Part shown: positions 16,765 to 25,972 of the stretch, in pieces
How the letters are laid out: each line of letters begins with the position of its first letter
Numbering within the stretch: the stretch's first letter is position 1
Source of the DNA: Shewanella nanhaiensis
Lineage (GTDB): Bacteria; Pseudomonadota; Gammaproteobacteria; Enterobacterales; Shewanellaceae
Length of the DNA stretch: 64,000 nucleotides
Direction of reading: 5' to 3'
Assembly (NCBI RefSeq): GCF_019457885.1
Contig: NZ_JAHZST010000016.1
Location: 62,001-126,000, forward strand
The notes under the pieces: model-generated
What the model was told of the DNA's origin: nothing
Database searches by the model: none
Seen by the model: the letters and a program-made list of their open reading frames with translations, nothing else
Translations under genes and position numbers: made by a program

Positions 16765-17487
16765 ATGGCGCTATTTTTAAGTTTATCCAATCCTATGTGC
16801 AAAATGTTGAAACAACCATTTGAGCGGATAACAGATGCTGAGGGTAATAACCCTGGTGTGCAGCCCATTAGCACCAATGCCAATCGTGTGAGCTGGCAAG
16901 GGCAGGTGATTCAGTTAACGGGTCGTCATTGGCAACCCTATGATGACGGCAGTTGGCTGGTGGTGTTTATGGAGTCCCATAGTCGTTACTGCATGATGAC
17001 TCATTATCCTCTGAAACCTGACTGGGAGCAGCTACAGCAAGATTTTTACAACCAGTGGAAACTTCACACCGTTGGCTGCCTTAGGGCTAATGGCTTTATT
17101 CGAAACGATGATGACGGTATGCAGGTGCTTGATAATATAGAGTGGTATTTTGATCAAACTAAGGTTCATGTTTTTCGTAACTTAGATCGCAGCATAGCAA
17201 CCCACATTGCAGAGATACAGTACTATCTACGCTCACTATTTGATAATTACCATCCAAGCTGTTTTGACAGTGAGGAGGCGTGGGAATTGAGTCATTTCAT
17301 TAATCAGCAGCCTAAAAAAGTTGGCGGAAAGCGTGGAAAAAAGCATGAGTTTTTTCCTGTAGATCGTTTTATCCATGACATTCTTTACCGCTTTGGTAGT
17401 GGCATTAGTCCTGATGATTTTCCCGATGTTAAACCCAGAGACTTTCCTTGCCCCTACCCACAAAAGCCGATGTTAAAGGTGTTGTAG
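16765..17487 (+). CDS. Conserved-looking protein of unknown function
   Basis: A 240-residue soluble protein with no recognised domain. It is rich in aromatic residues and His, with a stretch GRHWQPYDDGSWLVVFMESHSRYCMM near residues 52-76, a Lys/Gly-rich basic patch (KKVGGKRGKKHEF) near 193-205, and a Pro-rich acidic C-terminus. There is no signal peptide. AGGGA precedes the ATG. It stands alone, divergent from the mini-XPF nuclease and convergent with yicC. The basic patch might contact nucleic acid, but nothing proves it. Confidence 0.55.
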   Translation: MALFLSLSNPMCKMLKQPFERITDAEGNNPGVQPISTNANRVSWQGQVIQLTGRHWQPYDDGSWLVVFMESHSRYCMMTHYPLKPDWEQLQQDFYNQWKLHTVGCLRANGFIRNDDDGMQVLDNIEWYFDQTKVHVFRNLDRSIATHIAEIQYYLRSLFDNYHPSCFDSEEAWELSHFINQQPKKVGGKRGKKHEFFPVDRFIHDILYRFGSGISPDDFPDVKPRDFPCPYPQKPMLKVL

Positions 17488-17525
17488 TAGAGCTGATACA
17501 TCAAAAAGTTAGAACAACTGCAAAC

Positions 17526-17553
17526 AAAAGCCCAGCGATAAACTGGGCTTAGA
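17526..17553. terminator. Bidirectional terminator between the unknown gene and yicC
   Basis: AGCCCAG (17529-17535) and CTGGGCT (17543-17549) form a 7-bp stem between two convergent genes. On the minus strand a T-rich tail follows, fitting yicC termination. Confidence 0.65.
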
Positions 17554-17579
17554 GACATTAAATCAAATGGGTAAAAACG

Positions 17580-18443
17580 TTACTCTACGTTCTGGATCTG
17601 TTCTCTCATCTGCTCAATTAGCACTTTTAGCTCTACCGCTGCCGCGGTGACTTCCGCACTGATTGATTTAGACGCTAGAGTGTTTGATTCGCGGTTGAAC
17701 TCTTGCATCATAAAGTCGAGTCGACGGCCTTGTGCGCCACCTTTTTTGAGGATGCGTTGTGTTTCGGCGACATGGGCGTCGAGTCTGTCCATCTCTTCGG
17801 CAACATCCATCTTCTGCGCTAGGATAACCATCTCTTGCTCAAGACGGGCTGGATCGAGTTCACCTGTGATCTCGGCTAGACGATTGGTTAGCTTGTCACG
17901 TTGCCATTGCATGACGGTTGGCATATGTTCACGGACGATAGCCACTTGCTCAACGATGGCGTCGAGGCGTGTTTGTAGCATGGTTTTAATCGCTTCACCT
18001 TCACGGCCGCGGGCTTCGATAAATTGATCGATTGCGCTATCGAAAGCAGTAAGTAGCTCTTTGCCTAAAGCATCCATATCCTGCTCACTGCCAGACATAA
18101 CACCAGGCCACTTTAGGATATCAACTAAGTTTAATTCACCTTGACCCGCTTCCTGTTTTACCCAGTTGGCAGCGCTGACGAGTTGCTTTGCTAAGTCTTG
18201 ATTTAGCTGAAGTTCACTGTTTTTATTGTCAGCGAGGTCGTACCTTAAATTCACCTCTATTTTGCCACGATTAAGGCGTTTACGCAGACGGTCTCTTAGC
18301 AGAGGTTCAAGGCTTCGGAAGTGTTCAGGCAGGCGCAGGTAGGTCTCTAAATAGCGCTGATTGACTGAACGGATTTCCCAAGAGGCAGTGCCCCATTCTG
18401 CTTTGTGCTCGATTCGAGCGTAGGCTGTCATGCTTTGAATCAT
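17580..18443 (-). CDS. yicC: YicC/YloC family endoribonuclease
   Basis: A 287-residue protein beginning MIQSMTAYAR, the usual YicC N-terminus, and ending in the conserved EQIQNVE. It contains the family segments EIRSVNQRYLE near residue 23 and GRRLDFMMQEFNRESNTLASK near 240. Members are single-strand-specific ribonucleases acting in RNA turnover; the E. coli protein has been linked to RyhB decay. An in-frame codon at 18458 adds only five residues. It is divergent from rph, an arrangement common in gammaproteobacteria. Confidence 0.92.
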   Translation of the reverse strand: MIQSMTAYARIEHKAEWGTASWEIRSVNQRYLETYLRLPEHFRSLEPLLRDRLRKRLNRGKIEVNLRYDLADNKNSELQLNQDLAKQLVSAANWVKQEAGQGELNLVDILKWPGVMSGSEQDMDALGKELLTAFDSAIDQFIEARGREGEAIKTMLQTRLDAIVEQVAIVREHMPTVMQWQRDKLTNRLAEITGELDPARLEQEMVILAQKMDVAEEMDRLDAHVAETQRILKKGGAQGRRLDFMMQEFNRESNTLASKSISAEVTAAAVELKVLIEQMREQIQNVE

Positions 18444-18577
18444 GGGTCTGTATTCCAATTTGTTTAAAACGGCAAAGTGAACAGGGATTATAGACTTGTT
18501 AACTTGTGCGTCAAAGTAATCTCGGCGAGCTTTACGTTATGGATCGGAATATCGTGGCATCCAAGGGCACAACCCCC

Positions 18578-18583
18578 TATAAT
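18578..18583 (+). promoter_or_regulatory. Possible -10 element for rph-pyrE
   Basis: TATAAT 73 bases before the rph start, in the divergent yicC-rph gap. The -35 region (GTGGCA near 18554) is weak, so this may be an activator-dependent or weak promoter. Confidence 0.4.
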
Positions 18584-18655
18584 ATCGATCCAAAATCACC
18601 CACTCAAAATCATGTAGCTCAATTGCCATTAGATTTATGAATACAGGAATTTCCT

Positions 18656-19369
18656 ATGCGCCCAAATGACAGAACGCCAGCACAATCTCGCCCAGTGACA
18701 ATTACACGTCAGTTTACAGCTCATGCTGAAGGCTCTGTTTTGGTAGAGTTTGGCGAAACTAAAGTGCTGTGTACTGCAAGTTTCACCGAAGGGGTGCCAC
18801 GTTTTCTAAAAGGAAAAGGCCAAGGTTGGGTAACGGCTGAATATGGCATGCTGCCTCGTTCGACTCATAGCCGTATGGATCGTGAAGCGGCTCGCGGTAA
18901 GCAGTCGGGCCGTACTCAAGAGATCCAACGTCTTATTGGTCGCTCTCTTCGTGCTGCGGTGGATATGAAGGCACTCGGTGAAAATACCATAGTGATCGAT
19001 TGTGATGTGATTCAAGCCGATGGCGGTACGCGTACTGCGGCGATTACTGGTGCCTGTGTTGCGCTAGTTGATGCGCTAAACTGGGCTCGTGGTAAAGGTA
19101 TTTTGAAGAATAATCCTCTTAAGTTCCTGATTGCTGCGGTTAGTGTTGGTATCTATAAAGGTGAGCCTATCTGTGATCTCGAATATATCGAAGATAGTGA
19201 AGCTGAAACCGATATGAATGTCGTGATGACTGAAACTGGCAAGATGATCGAGATTCAAGGTACTGCAGAAGGTGAGCCGTTTAGCCATGAAGAGCTTCTT
19301 AGCTTACTTGAGCTGGCTAAGCATGGTATTCGTGAAATTGTCGATGTACAGAAGGCTGCATTGAGCTAA
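18656..19369 (+). CDS. rph: Ribonuclease PH
   Basis: Phosphorolytic 3'-5' exoribonuclease that trims tRNA precursors, releasing nucleoside diphosphates; works as a hexamer. The 237-residue protein begins MRPNDRTPAQSRPVTI, with the phosphate-binding SGRTQEIQRLIGRSLRAAVD near 83-101 and the catalytic IDCDVIQADGGTRTAAITGA near 113-131. Full family length, so unlike E. coli K-12 there is no rph frameshift. It is followed by a terminator-like hairpin and pyrE. Confidence 0.96.
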   Translation: MRPNDRTPAQSRPVTITRQFTAHAEGSVLVEFGETKVLCTASFTEGVPRFLKGKGQGWVTAEYGMLPRSTHSRMDREAARGKQSGRTQEIQRLIGRSLRAAVDMKALGENTIVIDCDVIQADGGTRTAAITGACVALVDALNWARGKGILKNNPLKFLIAAVSVGIYKGEPICDLEYIEDSEAETDMNVVMTETGKMIEIQGTAEGEPFSHEELLSLLELAKHGIREIVDVQKAALS

Positions 19370-19386
19370 TCATTGTTTTTGTTATT

Positions 19387-19409
19387 AGGGCCCTACGGGG
19401 TCCTTTTTG
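19387..19409 (+). terminator. Intercistronic terminator/attenuator between rph and pyrE
   Basis: AGGGCCC (19387-19393), loop TACG, GGGGTCCT (19397-19404), then a T run. It lies 18 bases after rph and 50 bases before pyrE, the position of the UTP-sensitive pyrE attenuator known in enterobacteria, where translation of rph coupled to transcription controls read-through. The mechanism is inferred here. Confidence 0.7.
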
Positions 19410-19458
19410 TAAGTGAAACTAAATAAGAGTTGCCCCTACATTTTTTTAAGGAGAGATT

Positions 19459-20100
19459 GTGAAAGCCTATCAGCGTGAGTTTATCGAGTTTGCTTTAGAG
19501 CGTCAGGTACTTAGATTTGGCGAATTTACGTTAAAATCAGGCCGTACAAGCCCCTATTTTTTCAATGCTGGCCTGTTTAATACTGGTCGTGATCTGGCTC
19601 GTCTTGGTCGTTTTTATGCTGCTGCCCTCGTGGATTCTGGCATTGAGCATGATCTACTGTTTGGCCCTGCATACAAGGGGATCCCGATTGCAACGACAAC
19701 GGCTGTTGCTCTGTGTGAGCACCATGATATAGATATCCCTTACTGTTTTAACCGTAAAGAGAAGAAAGATCACGGGGAAGGCGGTAGCTTAGTCGGGAGT
19801 GAGCTAAAAGGGCGTGTAATGTTGGTTGATGACGTGATCACTGCTGGTACCGCGATTCGTGAGTCGATGGAGATTATTGCGGCCCATGAAGCTAAGCTTG
19901 CCGGCGTGTTAATTGCACTGGATCGTCAAGAGAAAGGTAAGGGTGAGCTTTCTGCTATTCAGGAAGTTGAGCGTGATTTCGGCTGTGATATCGTGTCAAT
20001 TATTAAGCTAGGCGATTTGATCAACTACTTATCTGAAAAGCCAGGTATGGAGGTTCAGCTTGAGTCAGTTAGTGCTTATCGCGATCAGTATGGGATTTAA
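19459..20100 (+). CDS. pyrE: Orotate phosphoribosyltransferase
   Basis: Converts orotate and PRPP to orotidine 5'-phosphate in pyrimidine biosynthesis. The 213-residue protein contains LKSGRTSPYFFNAG near residue 24 and the PRPP-binding VMLVDDVITAGTAIRE near 119-134. The start codon is GTG with AAGGAGAG upstream. It lies downstream of rph and a terminator hairpin. Confidence 0.96.
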   Translation: MKAYQREFIEFALERQVLRFGEFTLKSGRTSPYFFNAGLFNTGRDLARLGRFYAAALVDSGIEHDLLFGPAYKGIPIATTTAVALCEHHDIDIPYCFNRKEKKDHGEGGSLVGSELKGRVMLVDDVITAGTAIRESMEIIAAHEAKLAGVLIALDRQEKGKGELSAIQEVERDFGCDIVSIIKLGDLINYLSEKPGMEVQLESVSAYRDQYGI

Positions 20101-20166
20101 AAGATAAGTCTAGATGACTAGAGCGTTCGCAGGCTCACTTCGAGAGCGCTCACAAGTTCGCTTCTA

Positions 20167-20205
20167 GAAAAAAGCAAAAGCTATTAGTTTGGCTTTTGCT
20201 TTTTG
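20167..20205. terminator. Bidirectional terminator between pyrE and folE
   Basis: AAAGCAAAAGC and GCTTTTGCTTT pair around a short loop, with A-rich and T-rich flanks, between two convergent genes. Serves pyrE and possibly folE. Confidence 0.6.
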
Positions 20206-20293
20206 TTTTCAGTTTCTGCTTTTTGCTTTTCCTAGCAGGCCGAAGGCCGCTCTCGGAGCGAAGCGTCCTAGAACCTAGTACCTTCTTTTAAAT

Positions 20294-20953
20294 TTAGTTA
20301 CTAAGAAATTCTGCTCTTGTCGCTGGATTGGATTTAAATATGCCGCCCAATGCCGTCGTTGTCGTTGAGCTGGTGGAGTCCATCACGCCACGGGATTTTA
20401 CGCAGTAGTGAACGGCGTCCATCTTAACGGCGACATCTTTAGTTTCGAGCAGCGTCTGTAGGGCGACTAAAACTTGTTGTGTTAGACGCTCTTGAACTTG
20501 AGGGCGCTGGGCAAAAAATCGCACAATACGGTTAATCTTCGATAGACCTATGATATTTTTCCGCGGCAAGTAAGCCACTCTGGCTAGTCCATCTATGGTC
20601 ACTAAATGATGTTCACAAGTACTAGTTAGACTGATGTCATTGACCTTAACCATCTCATCGAATCCCATCTTATTTTCAATGACAGTGATCTTTGGAAAGT
20701 TGGCATAATCTAGGCCAGAGAAGATCTCATCCACATACATTTTAGCGATACGCTTAGGGGTATCAGCCAAGCTATCATCAGAGAGATCGAGAGACATCAA
20801 GGTTAAGATCTCACGCATATGCTGCTCAATCTTAACTTTGCGCTCTTTGGCGCTAAATTCGCTCGGTAGCATAGGAGTTTCTAAACCACGCTCCAATAGC
20901 GCAGCCTGAACAAGCTGTGCAGACTCACTTAGGATTGCTTCTTTTGATGTCAT
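20294..20953 (-). CDS. folE: GTP cyclohydrolase I
   Basis: First enzyme of folate synthesis, converting GTP to 7,8-dihydroneopterin triphosphate. The 219-residue protein has the zinc and active-site segments TSTCEHHLVTIDG near residue 105 and YCVKSRGVMD near 176, plus GLSKINRIVRFFAQRPQVQERLT near 137-160. Start 20953 is chosen because GGAGG stands 7 bases upstream; the in-frame codon at 20968 lies on the wrong side of it. Two dyads upstream (21090-21126) may be operators. Confidence 0.95.
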   Translation of the reverse strand: MTSKEAILSESAQLVQAALLERGLETPMLPSEFSAKERKVKIEQHMREILTLMSLDLSDDSLADTPKRIAKMYVDEIFSGLDYANFPKITVIENKMGFDEMVKVNDISLTSTCEHHLVTIDGLARVAYLPRKNIIGLSKINRIVRFFAQRPQVQERLTQQVLVALQTLLETKDVAVKMDAVHYCVKSRGVMDSTSSTTTTALGGIFKSNPATRAEFLSN

Positions 20954-21108
20954 AAGTTCCTCCACCATAATTATAAGTGGTGATATTCGGTATCTTTTGT
21001 CTAGAGACTGCGAATCTCTTAGGGAGAGCTAGTTATCTCACATAAAACGGAAAATGTAGAGTGGCAACTGTTCGCATGAATTCAGAGAGAACGGAGGATA
21101 CCGTTATT

Positions 21109-21126
21109 TGGTGTAAATATACACCA
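21109..21126. promoter_or_regulatory. Perfect dyad upstream of folE, possible operator
   Basis: TGGTGTAAATATACACCA: 7-bp arms around AATA, about 155 bases upstream of folE. A second dyad, AACGG(6)CCGTT at 21090-21105, lies just folE-proximal to it. The match to known boxes is not convincing; the regulator is unassigned. Confidence 0.45.
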
Positions 21127-21148
21127 TAAAAAAGGCTTTAGATAAGAA

Positions 21149-21176
21149 AAAAGCCGATGATGGTCATCGGCTTTTC
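21149..21176 (-). terminator. Terminator of the S9 peptidase gene
   Basis: AAAGCCGATGA and TCATCGGCTTT form a long stem around a short loop, with a T run on the minus strand, directly after the S9 peptidase stop codon. Confidence 0.75.
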
Positions 21177-21192
21177 AGCACGTTTTATAGGG

Positions 21193-23166
21193 TTATAGCT
21201 TAAGGTTCTTTTTTAAGAACCCCATCATCTCACCAAAATATTTGGCTCTGTGTTCGTCGTTATAAAAGCCATGCCCCTCGTCATCCATGACTAGCTGTTG
21301 AAAGGGGTAGTTGTGTTTTTTTAGTGCTTCCTCTAATGCTTCAAACTGTTCGATAGGGGCACGTTCATCATCACCACCATGAACCAGTAGTAGTTTGGCT
21401 TTGAGCTTATCAACATTATGGGTTGGAGACATAGCCTTCAACACTTGTTCATCTTCACCCAAAACCTGCTTTAAATAGCGCTCTCCTGCACGTCTGCCTT
21501 GAACATCGCCCTCTTCAAACATAAGTGGAAGGTCATAAACGCCTGCAAAGCCGATTGCACACTTAAAAAGATCTGGTTCGATAATGGCACTCTGAAGTGC
21601 TGAGTAGCCACCGAAACTTCCGCCTGCAATACAGACTCTCTCTTTATCTACTATCCCTTGCTCTATAACATATTTAGTGGCATCAATAATGTCATATTGA
21701 ATATTAGTGCCCCATTTTTGATGGCCAGCATGTTCAAAATCAGCTCCGTAGCCACCAGAGCCACGAAAGTTGACTTGCAGTACGGCAGCACCTTGGCTAG
21801 CGATCAGTTGATTTTGAGGATCGAATCCCCACCAATCTCTTGGGCCATGGGGGCCGCCGTGTGGGTTAACTACAAGCGGTAAGTTTTTAGCATCTACGCC
21901 ATAGGGGAGTGTCAGGTAGCCGTTGATCTCAATTCCGTCTCGGCTGGTGAACTTAACGGGCTTCACCTCAGCCATCTGATCCGGATCGAGCCATTTTTTT
22001 TCTGAGAAAAGATAGGCAAGATTGACAGCTTTGGAGTCAAATAGGTAGTAATCGCCGGGGTTTCGATCGTTAAATGCCTTAATAATCATCTTTTCAGCAT
22101 CATTGGTTTGGCTGACCAAGTGTATTTGATGGCCGGGTAGGGATGCCAGTAGCTGTTTAATGTATTTAGCAGATGGGTCTTTTGGGGCGATAAACTCATA
22201 TTCTGGATAACCATTTTCATACTCAACGGCATAGAGTTTTTTACTGGTTTTATTGATCCAGAAGTTGCTTGGGTCAACCACATTATCTTGACTGATTAAT
22301 TTCTGTTTACCTGTTTTGATATTAAGAAGGTAGACGCCTTCAGGCTTACCGGACTCACTACCTGTGACATAGAGACTGTCTTTGTCATCACCAAAGGCGA
22401 TAGGAGTTAAGTTGTTTAAGTTGTGGGTTAGCTTATCGACATTTACCCATTTGCTGTCTTGGCGGTAAAACAGCTCATAGTTGATATAATCTCTGGTGCC
22501 ACTGACAAAGCGTACTTCACCGTCATTATCGGTGAGAAAGTTTGCATTTGGGATAGGGGCGCTGGCTATTTTTTTACGTTTGCCACTGTAGAGGTTAACT
22601 CGGAAAACTTTTTGAGTGTTTTCTTGCCAGTTGCTTCCCCCGTGACCCCACGGGAGTGCTTTAATTAGTATATATTTTTTATCTTCAGGGAGTGGATCTA
22701 GGATGTAAGCTGTGGCTCGCATCGGCGTGTTTTGTTTTATATGTGAACCAGTTTGTTGACCACCGCTTTTGTGGCCAAAGAGATAGATTGGTCGGGAGCC
22801 ATCGGCATTGACTGCAAATAGTTCACCGTAATATAGCGGATGGTCTTGCCAGCCTTTGAGATGCTCTATCTGAAGCACAATGCGCTCATCATTAGCCCAA
22901 ACATAGTCACGAACTTGTGCATTACCAGGAAAAAATACCGCATGAGTAAGTTTGTTCGTTTTTGAATCAAGAATAAGCAGTTTCTTTTTACCATCATGTT
23001 TAGTGATGGCGCTGATGTAATCACCTTCGGGCGATATCTTAACGTCAGTAAATTCAGCCCCTCGGCTGAATAGCTGTTCGGGAGTTAACTTATCTGCTGC
23101 ATTGGCTTGAGACGGCAAACCAATAGCGACCAGTAGCGTGATAGTGATAGATCTTATTAATGTCAT
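21193..23166 (-). CDS. Exported S9 family prolyl oligopeptidase-type peptidase
   Basis: A 657-residue protein with a signal peptide (start MTLIRSITIT, cleavage near ANA-AD). A beta-propeller-like region near 40-380 is followed by an alpha/beta-hydrolase catalytic domain. The catalytic triad is visible as Ser in GGSFGGYSAL near 507, Asp in HGGDDERAP near 590, and His in DEGHGF near 622. Such enzymes cleave peptides in the periplasm, typically dipeptides or acyl-aminoacyl peptides, helping peptide use. Start 23166 is favoured by AAGGAAG a few bases upstream; a further in-frame codon at 23205 would put 13 residues before the signal. It appears monocistronic. Confidence 0.85.
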   Translation of the reverse strand: MTLIRSITITLLVAIGLPSQANAADKLTPEQLFSRGAEFTDVKISPEGDYISAITKHDGKKKLLILDSKTNKLTHAVFFPGNAQVRDYVWANDERIVLQIEHLKGWQDHPLYYGELFAVNADGSRPIYLFGHKSGGQQTGSHIKQNTPMRATAYILDPLPEDKKYILIKALPWGHGGSNWQENTQKVFRVNLYSGKRKKIASAPIPNANFLTDNDGEVRFVSGTRDYINYELFYRQDSKWVNVDKLTHNLNNLTPIAFGDDKDSLYVTGSESGKPEGVYLLNIKTGKQKLISQDNVVDPSNFWINKTSKKLYAVEYENGYPEYEFIAPKDPSAKYIKQLLASLPGHQIHLVSQTNDAEKMIIKAFNDRNPGDYYLFDSKAVNLAYLFSEKKWLDPDQMAEVKPVKFTSRDGIEINGYLTLPYGVDAKNLPLVVNPHGGPHGPRDWWGFDPQNQLIASQGAAVLQVNFRGSGGYGADFEHAGHQKWGTNIQYDIIDATKYVIEQGIVDKERVCIAGGSFGGYSALQSAIIEPDLFKCAIGFAGVYDLPLMFEEGDVQGRRAGERYLKQVLGEDEQVLKAMSPTHNVDKLKAKLLLVHGGDDERAPIEQFEALEEALKKHNYPFQQLVMDDEGHGFYNDEHRAKYFGEMMGFLKKNLKL

Positions 23167-23288
23167 ACAACTTCCTTGTAACGCCTTGTGTAAAAGTGTT
23201 AACACTTGTCTTTAGTGTTCAAGGTAAGGGAAAAGTTGTAGGGATTCAATGGGTGTTAAAAATTTAGTTGTGTGCAGGTATCAGGTAG

Positions 23289-23313
23289 AAGTGACGGCAA
23301 ACAGCCGTCACTT
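23289..23313. terminator. Perfect 10-bp hairpin downstream of slmA
   Basis: AAGTGACGGC (23289-23298) and GCCGTCACTT (23304-23313) with a 5-base loop, between slmA and the S9 peptidase gene. No T run follows on the minus strand, so it could be a terminator aided by other factors or an mRNA-stabilising hairpin. Confidence 0.5.
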
Positions 23314-23331
23314 ATGTCACTGGCGGGTTAT

Positions 23332-23925
23332 TTAGCTCAGTAGCAGTTGCTGCTGGATAAATACCCACTGCTCTTCAAAATGTGTGGTGGGCTTTTGTTT
23401 AAACTCACTGCGAACAAATTGAGAGATGCGCCCCTCAGCGACTGCCAGCAGTAAGTTAGCCAGTATGGCTTCATCTAGATTAAAACCTTTTCCTTCACGG
23501 AGTGTTTTTTCGCGTAGGATCTGTTTTAGATGGGTCTCAATTTTAGAAAATATCTGTCCTATTCTACTGCGGAGGCGATCATGTTCACCTAGTAGTGCAT
23601 CGCCATTGAGCAGGCGTGAGATCCCTGGGTTTCGCTCGGCGAATATCAGTAGTAGTTGTAGCAGATGCTGACAGCGCTTCATGGTGTCTTTCTCTTCATC
23701 CATTATGAGGTTGATGCGTGACAGTAGCGACTCTTCAATAAAGTCGATTAATCCCTCAAACATCCTCGCTTTACTGGGAAAATGACGGTAAAGAGCGGCT
23801 TCAGATACACCGACTTCGGCTGCTAATTTTGCTGTTGTGATTCTCTGTCCTGGATTGGTTTCTAGCATAGTGGCTAGACATTGGAGTATATGTTCACGAC
23901 GGTTGATCTTTGGGCTTGCAGCCAT
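23332..23925 (-). CDS. slmA: Nucleoid occlusion factor SlmA (TetR family)
   Basis: DNA-binding protein that blocks FtsZ ring formation over the chromosome. The 197-residue protein starts MAASPKINRREHILQCLA and has the TetR helix-turn-helix TTAKLAAEVGVSEAALYRHFPSKARMFEGLI near residues 32-62. The start at 23925 is preceded by AAGGAAAAA; the in-frame codon at 23949 adds eight unlike residues. Located next to dut and coaBC as in E. coli. Confidence 0.95.
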   Translation of the reverse strand: MAASPKINRREHILQCLATMLETNPGQRITTAKLAAEVGVSEAALYRHFPSKARMFEGLIDFIEESLLSRINLIMDEEKDTMKRCQHLLQLLLIFAERNPGISRLLNGDALLGEHDRLRSRIGQIFSKIETHLKQILREKTLREGKGFNLDEAILANLLLAVAEGRISQFVRSEFKQKPTTHFEEQWVFIQQQLLLS

Positions 23926-24068
23926 CTGTTTTTCCTTGACTCTATACAACTGGAGCTAGGTGATATCTCCGCCAGCACGGTAGATGTGTGCTCTGGCGAG
24001 GTCACTCTTATGTTTTTTAATGTAATGGAACGAGTTATTTAATCCGATCCATGAGCTTTGCTGTGTAG

Positions 24069-24527
24069 CTAACTGGTACCTGAGTGACCGAAGCCACCTT
24101 CACCACGCAGTGAATTATCAAATTCATCGACAAGCTTAAATTCGGCTTGTACTACAGGAACAAAGACTAATTGTGCCAGACGATCACCTATCTCTATGGT
24201 GTATGGCTTATCACCCCTGTTCCAACAAGAGACCATAAGAGGTCCTTGATAATCTGAATCGATAAGGCCGACCAGATTACCCAGTACTATGCCATGTTTA
24301 TGACCTAGTCCTGAACGTGGAAGAATGACAGCAGCGAGACTTGGATCGGCAACATGGATGGATATTCCAGTTGGGATTAATCGGGTTTCACCCGGCGCAA
24401 CACTAAGGCTGGTCTCAATCATGGCACGAAGATCCATGCCTGCGCTGCCTGGTGTCGCATAGGCAGGCAGAGGGTATTCAGATCCAATCCGGGAATCTAA
24501 GATTTTAACTTCAATCGGTGTCTTCAT
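24069..24527 (-). CDS. dut: dUTP diphosphatase
   Basis: Hydrolyses dUTP to dUMP and pyrophosphate, keeping uracil out of DNA and supplying dUMP for dTMP. The 152-residue trimeric-type enzyme shows the motifs PGSAGMDLRA near 26, PRSGLGHKHG near 69, GLIDSDYQGP near 86, RLAQLVFVP near 117 and the C-terminal RGEGGFGHSG. The ATG shares a base with the coaBC TAA stop (TAATG), indicating translational coupling. Confidence 0.96.
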   Translation of the reverse strand: MKTPIEVKILDSRIGSEYPLPAYATPGSAGMDLRAMIETSLSVAPGETRLIPTGISIHVADPSLAAVILPRSGLGHKHGIVLGNLVGLIDSDYQGPLMVSCWNRGDKPYTIEIGDRLAQLVFVPVVQAEFKLVDEFDNSLRGEGGFGHSGTS

Positions 24528-25753
24528 TACTTGTCGTCTTTTAAAAGGGCTAGTTGATCCGCAATTAATGTGAGTAGTTGACCTGCTAATATCTGCTTAT
24601 CAGTGGTTGGCAGATCTTGCTGTCCGTTGGCCCAGATGACCTTAAGTGCATTTTGCTCAGCATTAAATCCTTGAGCTGGATTAGACACGTCATTTGCCGC
24701 AATCATATCGAGCTTTTTCCTGATAAGTTTATCTTTGGCGTAATGCTCGACATCTTTAGTCTCGGCAGCGAAACCGACCGTAAAGGGGCGCGGCTTGTGA
24801 CTGGCAACCGTGGCTAAGATATCAGGATTTCTAACGAGTGCAAGTTGCATATCCTGTGCTGATTTTTTTATTTTATCTTCGGCTATCTGGTCGATTCGAT
24901 AATCTGCAACGGCAGCGCAGCCGATAAAAATATCACTATTATCAACATACTGCATAACAGCATTGAGCATATCTTGAGTCGATTCCACATCGATACGCTT
25001 AACACCAGAAGGTGTTGGTAAGTGCACAGGACCTGCGATTAAGGTGACATCGGCGCCCATAGCTGCCGCGGCAGAGGCAATTGCAAATCCCATCTTTCCT
25101 GAGCTGTGGTTTGAGATGTAGCGAACAGGATCTATCGCTTCTCGAGTTGGTCCTGCGGTTAGTAAAATTGATTTCCCTTGAAGCAATTTAGGCGCAAAAA
25201 ATTGTTCTACTTGCTGGGCTATCTCTAGTGGCTCTTGCATACGACCAGGGCCTACTTCACCGCACGCTTGGCTGCCTGAAGCAGGTCCCCAAATCGTTAA
25301 ACCACGTTTGGTTAAGTTTGCTAGATTATCTTGGGTTGCATGATTGCGGTACATCTGCTGATTCATGGCCGGGCAGATAATCACTGGAGCCTCTGTGGCT
25401 AAACAGGTGGTGGTGATAAGTTCATCGGCCATACCTGCGTTGATACGTGCGATTAGATTAGCAGTCGCAGGGGCAACAACAACCAGATCGGCCCACCGAG
25501 CCAGTTCAATATGACCCATGGCAGCCTCTGCAGCAGGATCCAGTAGATCTGAAGCGACAGGATGTCCTGATAAGGCCTGCAAAGTCAGGGGAGTGATAAA
25601 CTCTTTTGCACTTTGACTCATGAGAACCCGCACATCAAATCCGCGCTCCTTTAAGCGGCGTATAAGATCAGCTGACTTGTAGGCAGCAATTCCGCCTCCA
25701 ATGGCGAGCAAGACATTTTTGGTTACCTGACTTTTATTCTGACTCTGGTTCAT
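24527..25753 (-). CDS. coaBC: Bifunctional phosphopantothenoylcysteine decarboxylase/phosphopantothenate-cysteine ligase
   Basis: Performs two steps of coenzyme A synthesis: CTP-dependent joining of cysteine to phosphopantothenate, and FMN-dependent decarboxylation. In the 408-residue protein the CoaC half has GGGIAAYKSADLIRRL near residue 19, APATANLIARI near 88, and the PAMNQQMY signature near 126. The CoaB half has ILLTAGPTREAIDPVRYISNHSSGKMG near 195-221 and the KIKK loop near 294. ATG 25753 gives the usual length; an upstream in-frame codon at 25867 would add 38 unlike residues. Divergent from radC. Confidence 0.95.
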   Translation of the reverse strand: MNQSQNKSQVTKNVLLAIGGGIAAYKSADLIRRLKERGFDVRVLMSQSAKEFITPLTLQALSGHPVASDLLDPAAEAAMGHIELARWADLVVVAPATANLIARINAGMADELITTTCLATEAPVIICPAMNQQMYRNHATQDNLANLTKRGLTIWGPASGSQACGEVGPGRMQEPLEIAQQVEQFFAPKLLQGKSILLTAGPTREAIDPVRYISNHSSGKMGFAIASAAAAMGADVTLIAGPVHLPTPSGVKRIDVESTQDMLNAVMQYVDNSDIFIGCAAVADYRIDQIAEDKIKKSAQDMQLALVRNPDILATVASHKPRPFTVGFAAETKDVEHYAKDKLIRKKLDMIAANDVSNPAQGFNAEQNALKVIWANGQQDLPTTDKQILAGQLLTLIADQLALLKDDK

Positions 25754-25972
25754 AACATGGCTCAATAAGAAATGTTGTTTATAGTCACAACAGAAATTGC
25801 GCTTAAGATAGCACAAAGCAATGGGTTGAGAGGATACAAGTTTCAAAAAATCAGAATATGAAAACAAAGATTAAGTTGAGTTGATTTGCAGTAAACAGAA
25901 CCTTCTAAGTATGAGAGTGCAAGTTTTGTAATCTAAGCCATACTCAGGGATTAGTCACACTGGGAGGTCGTG

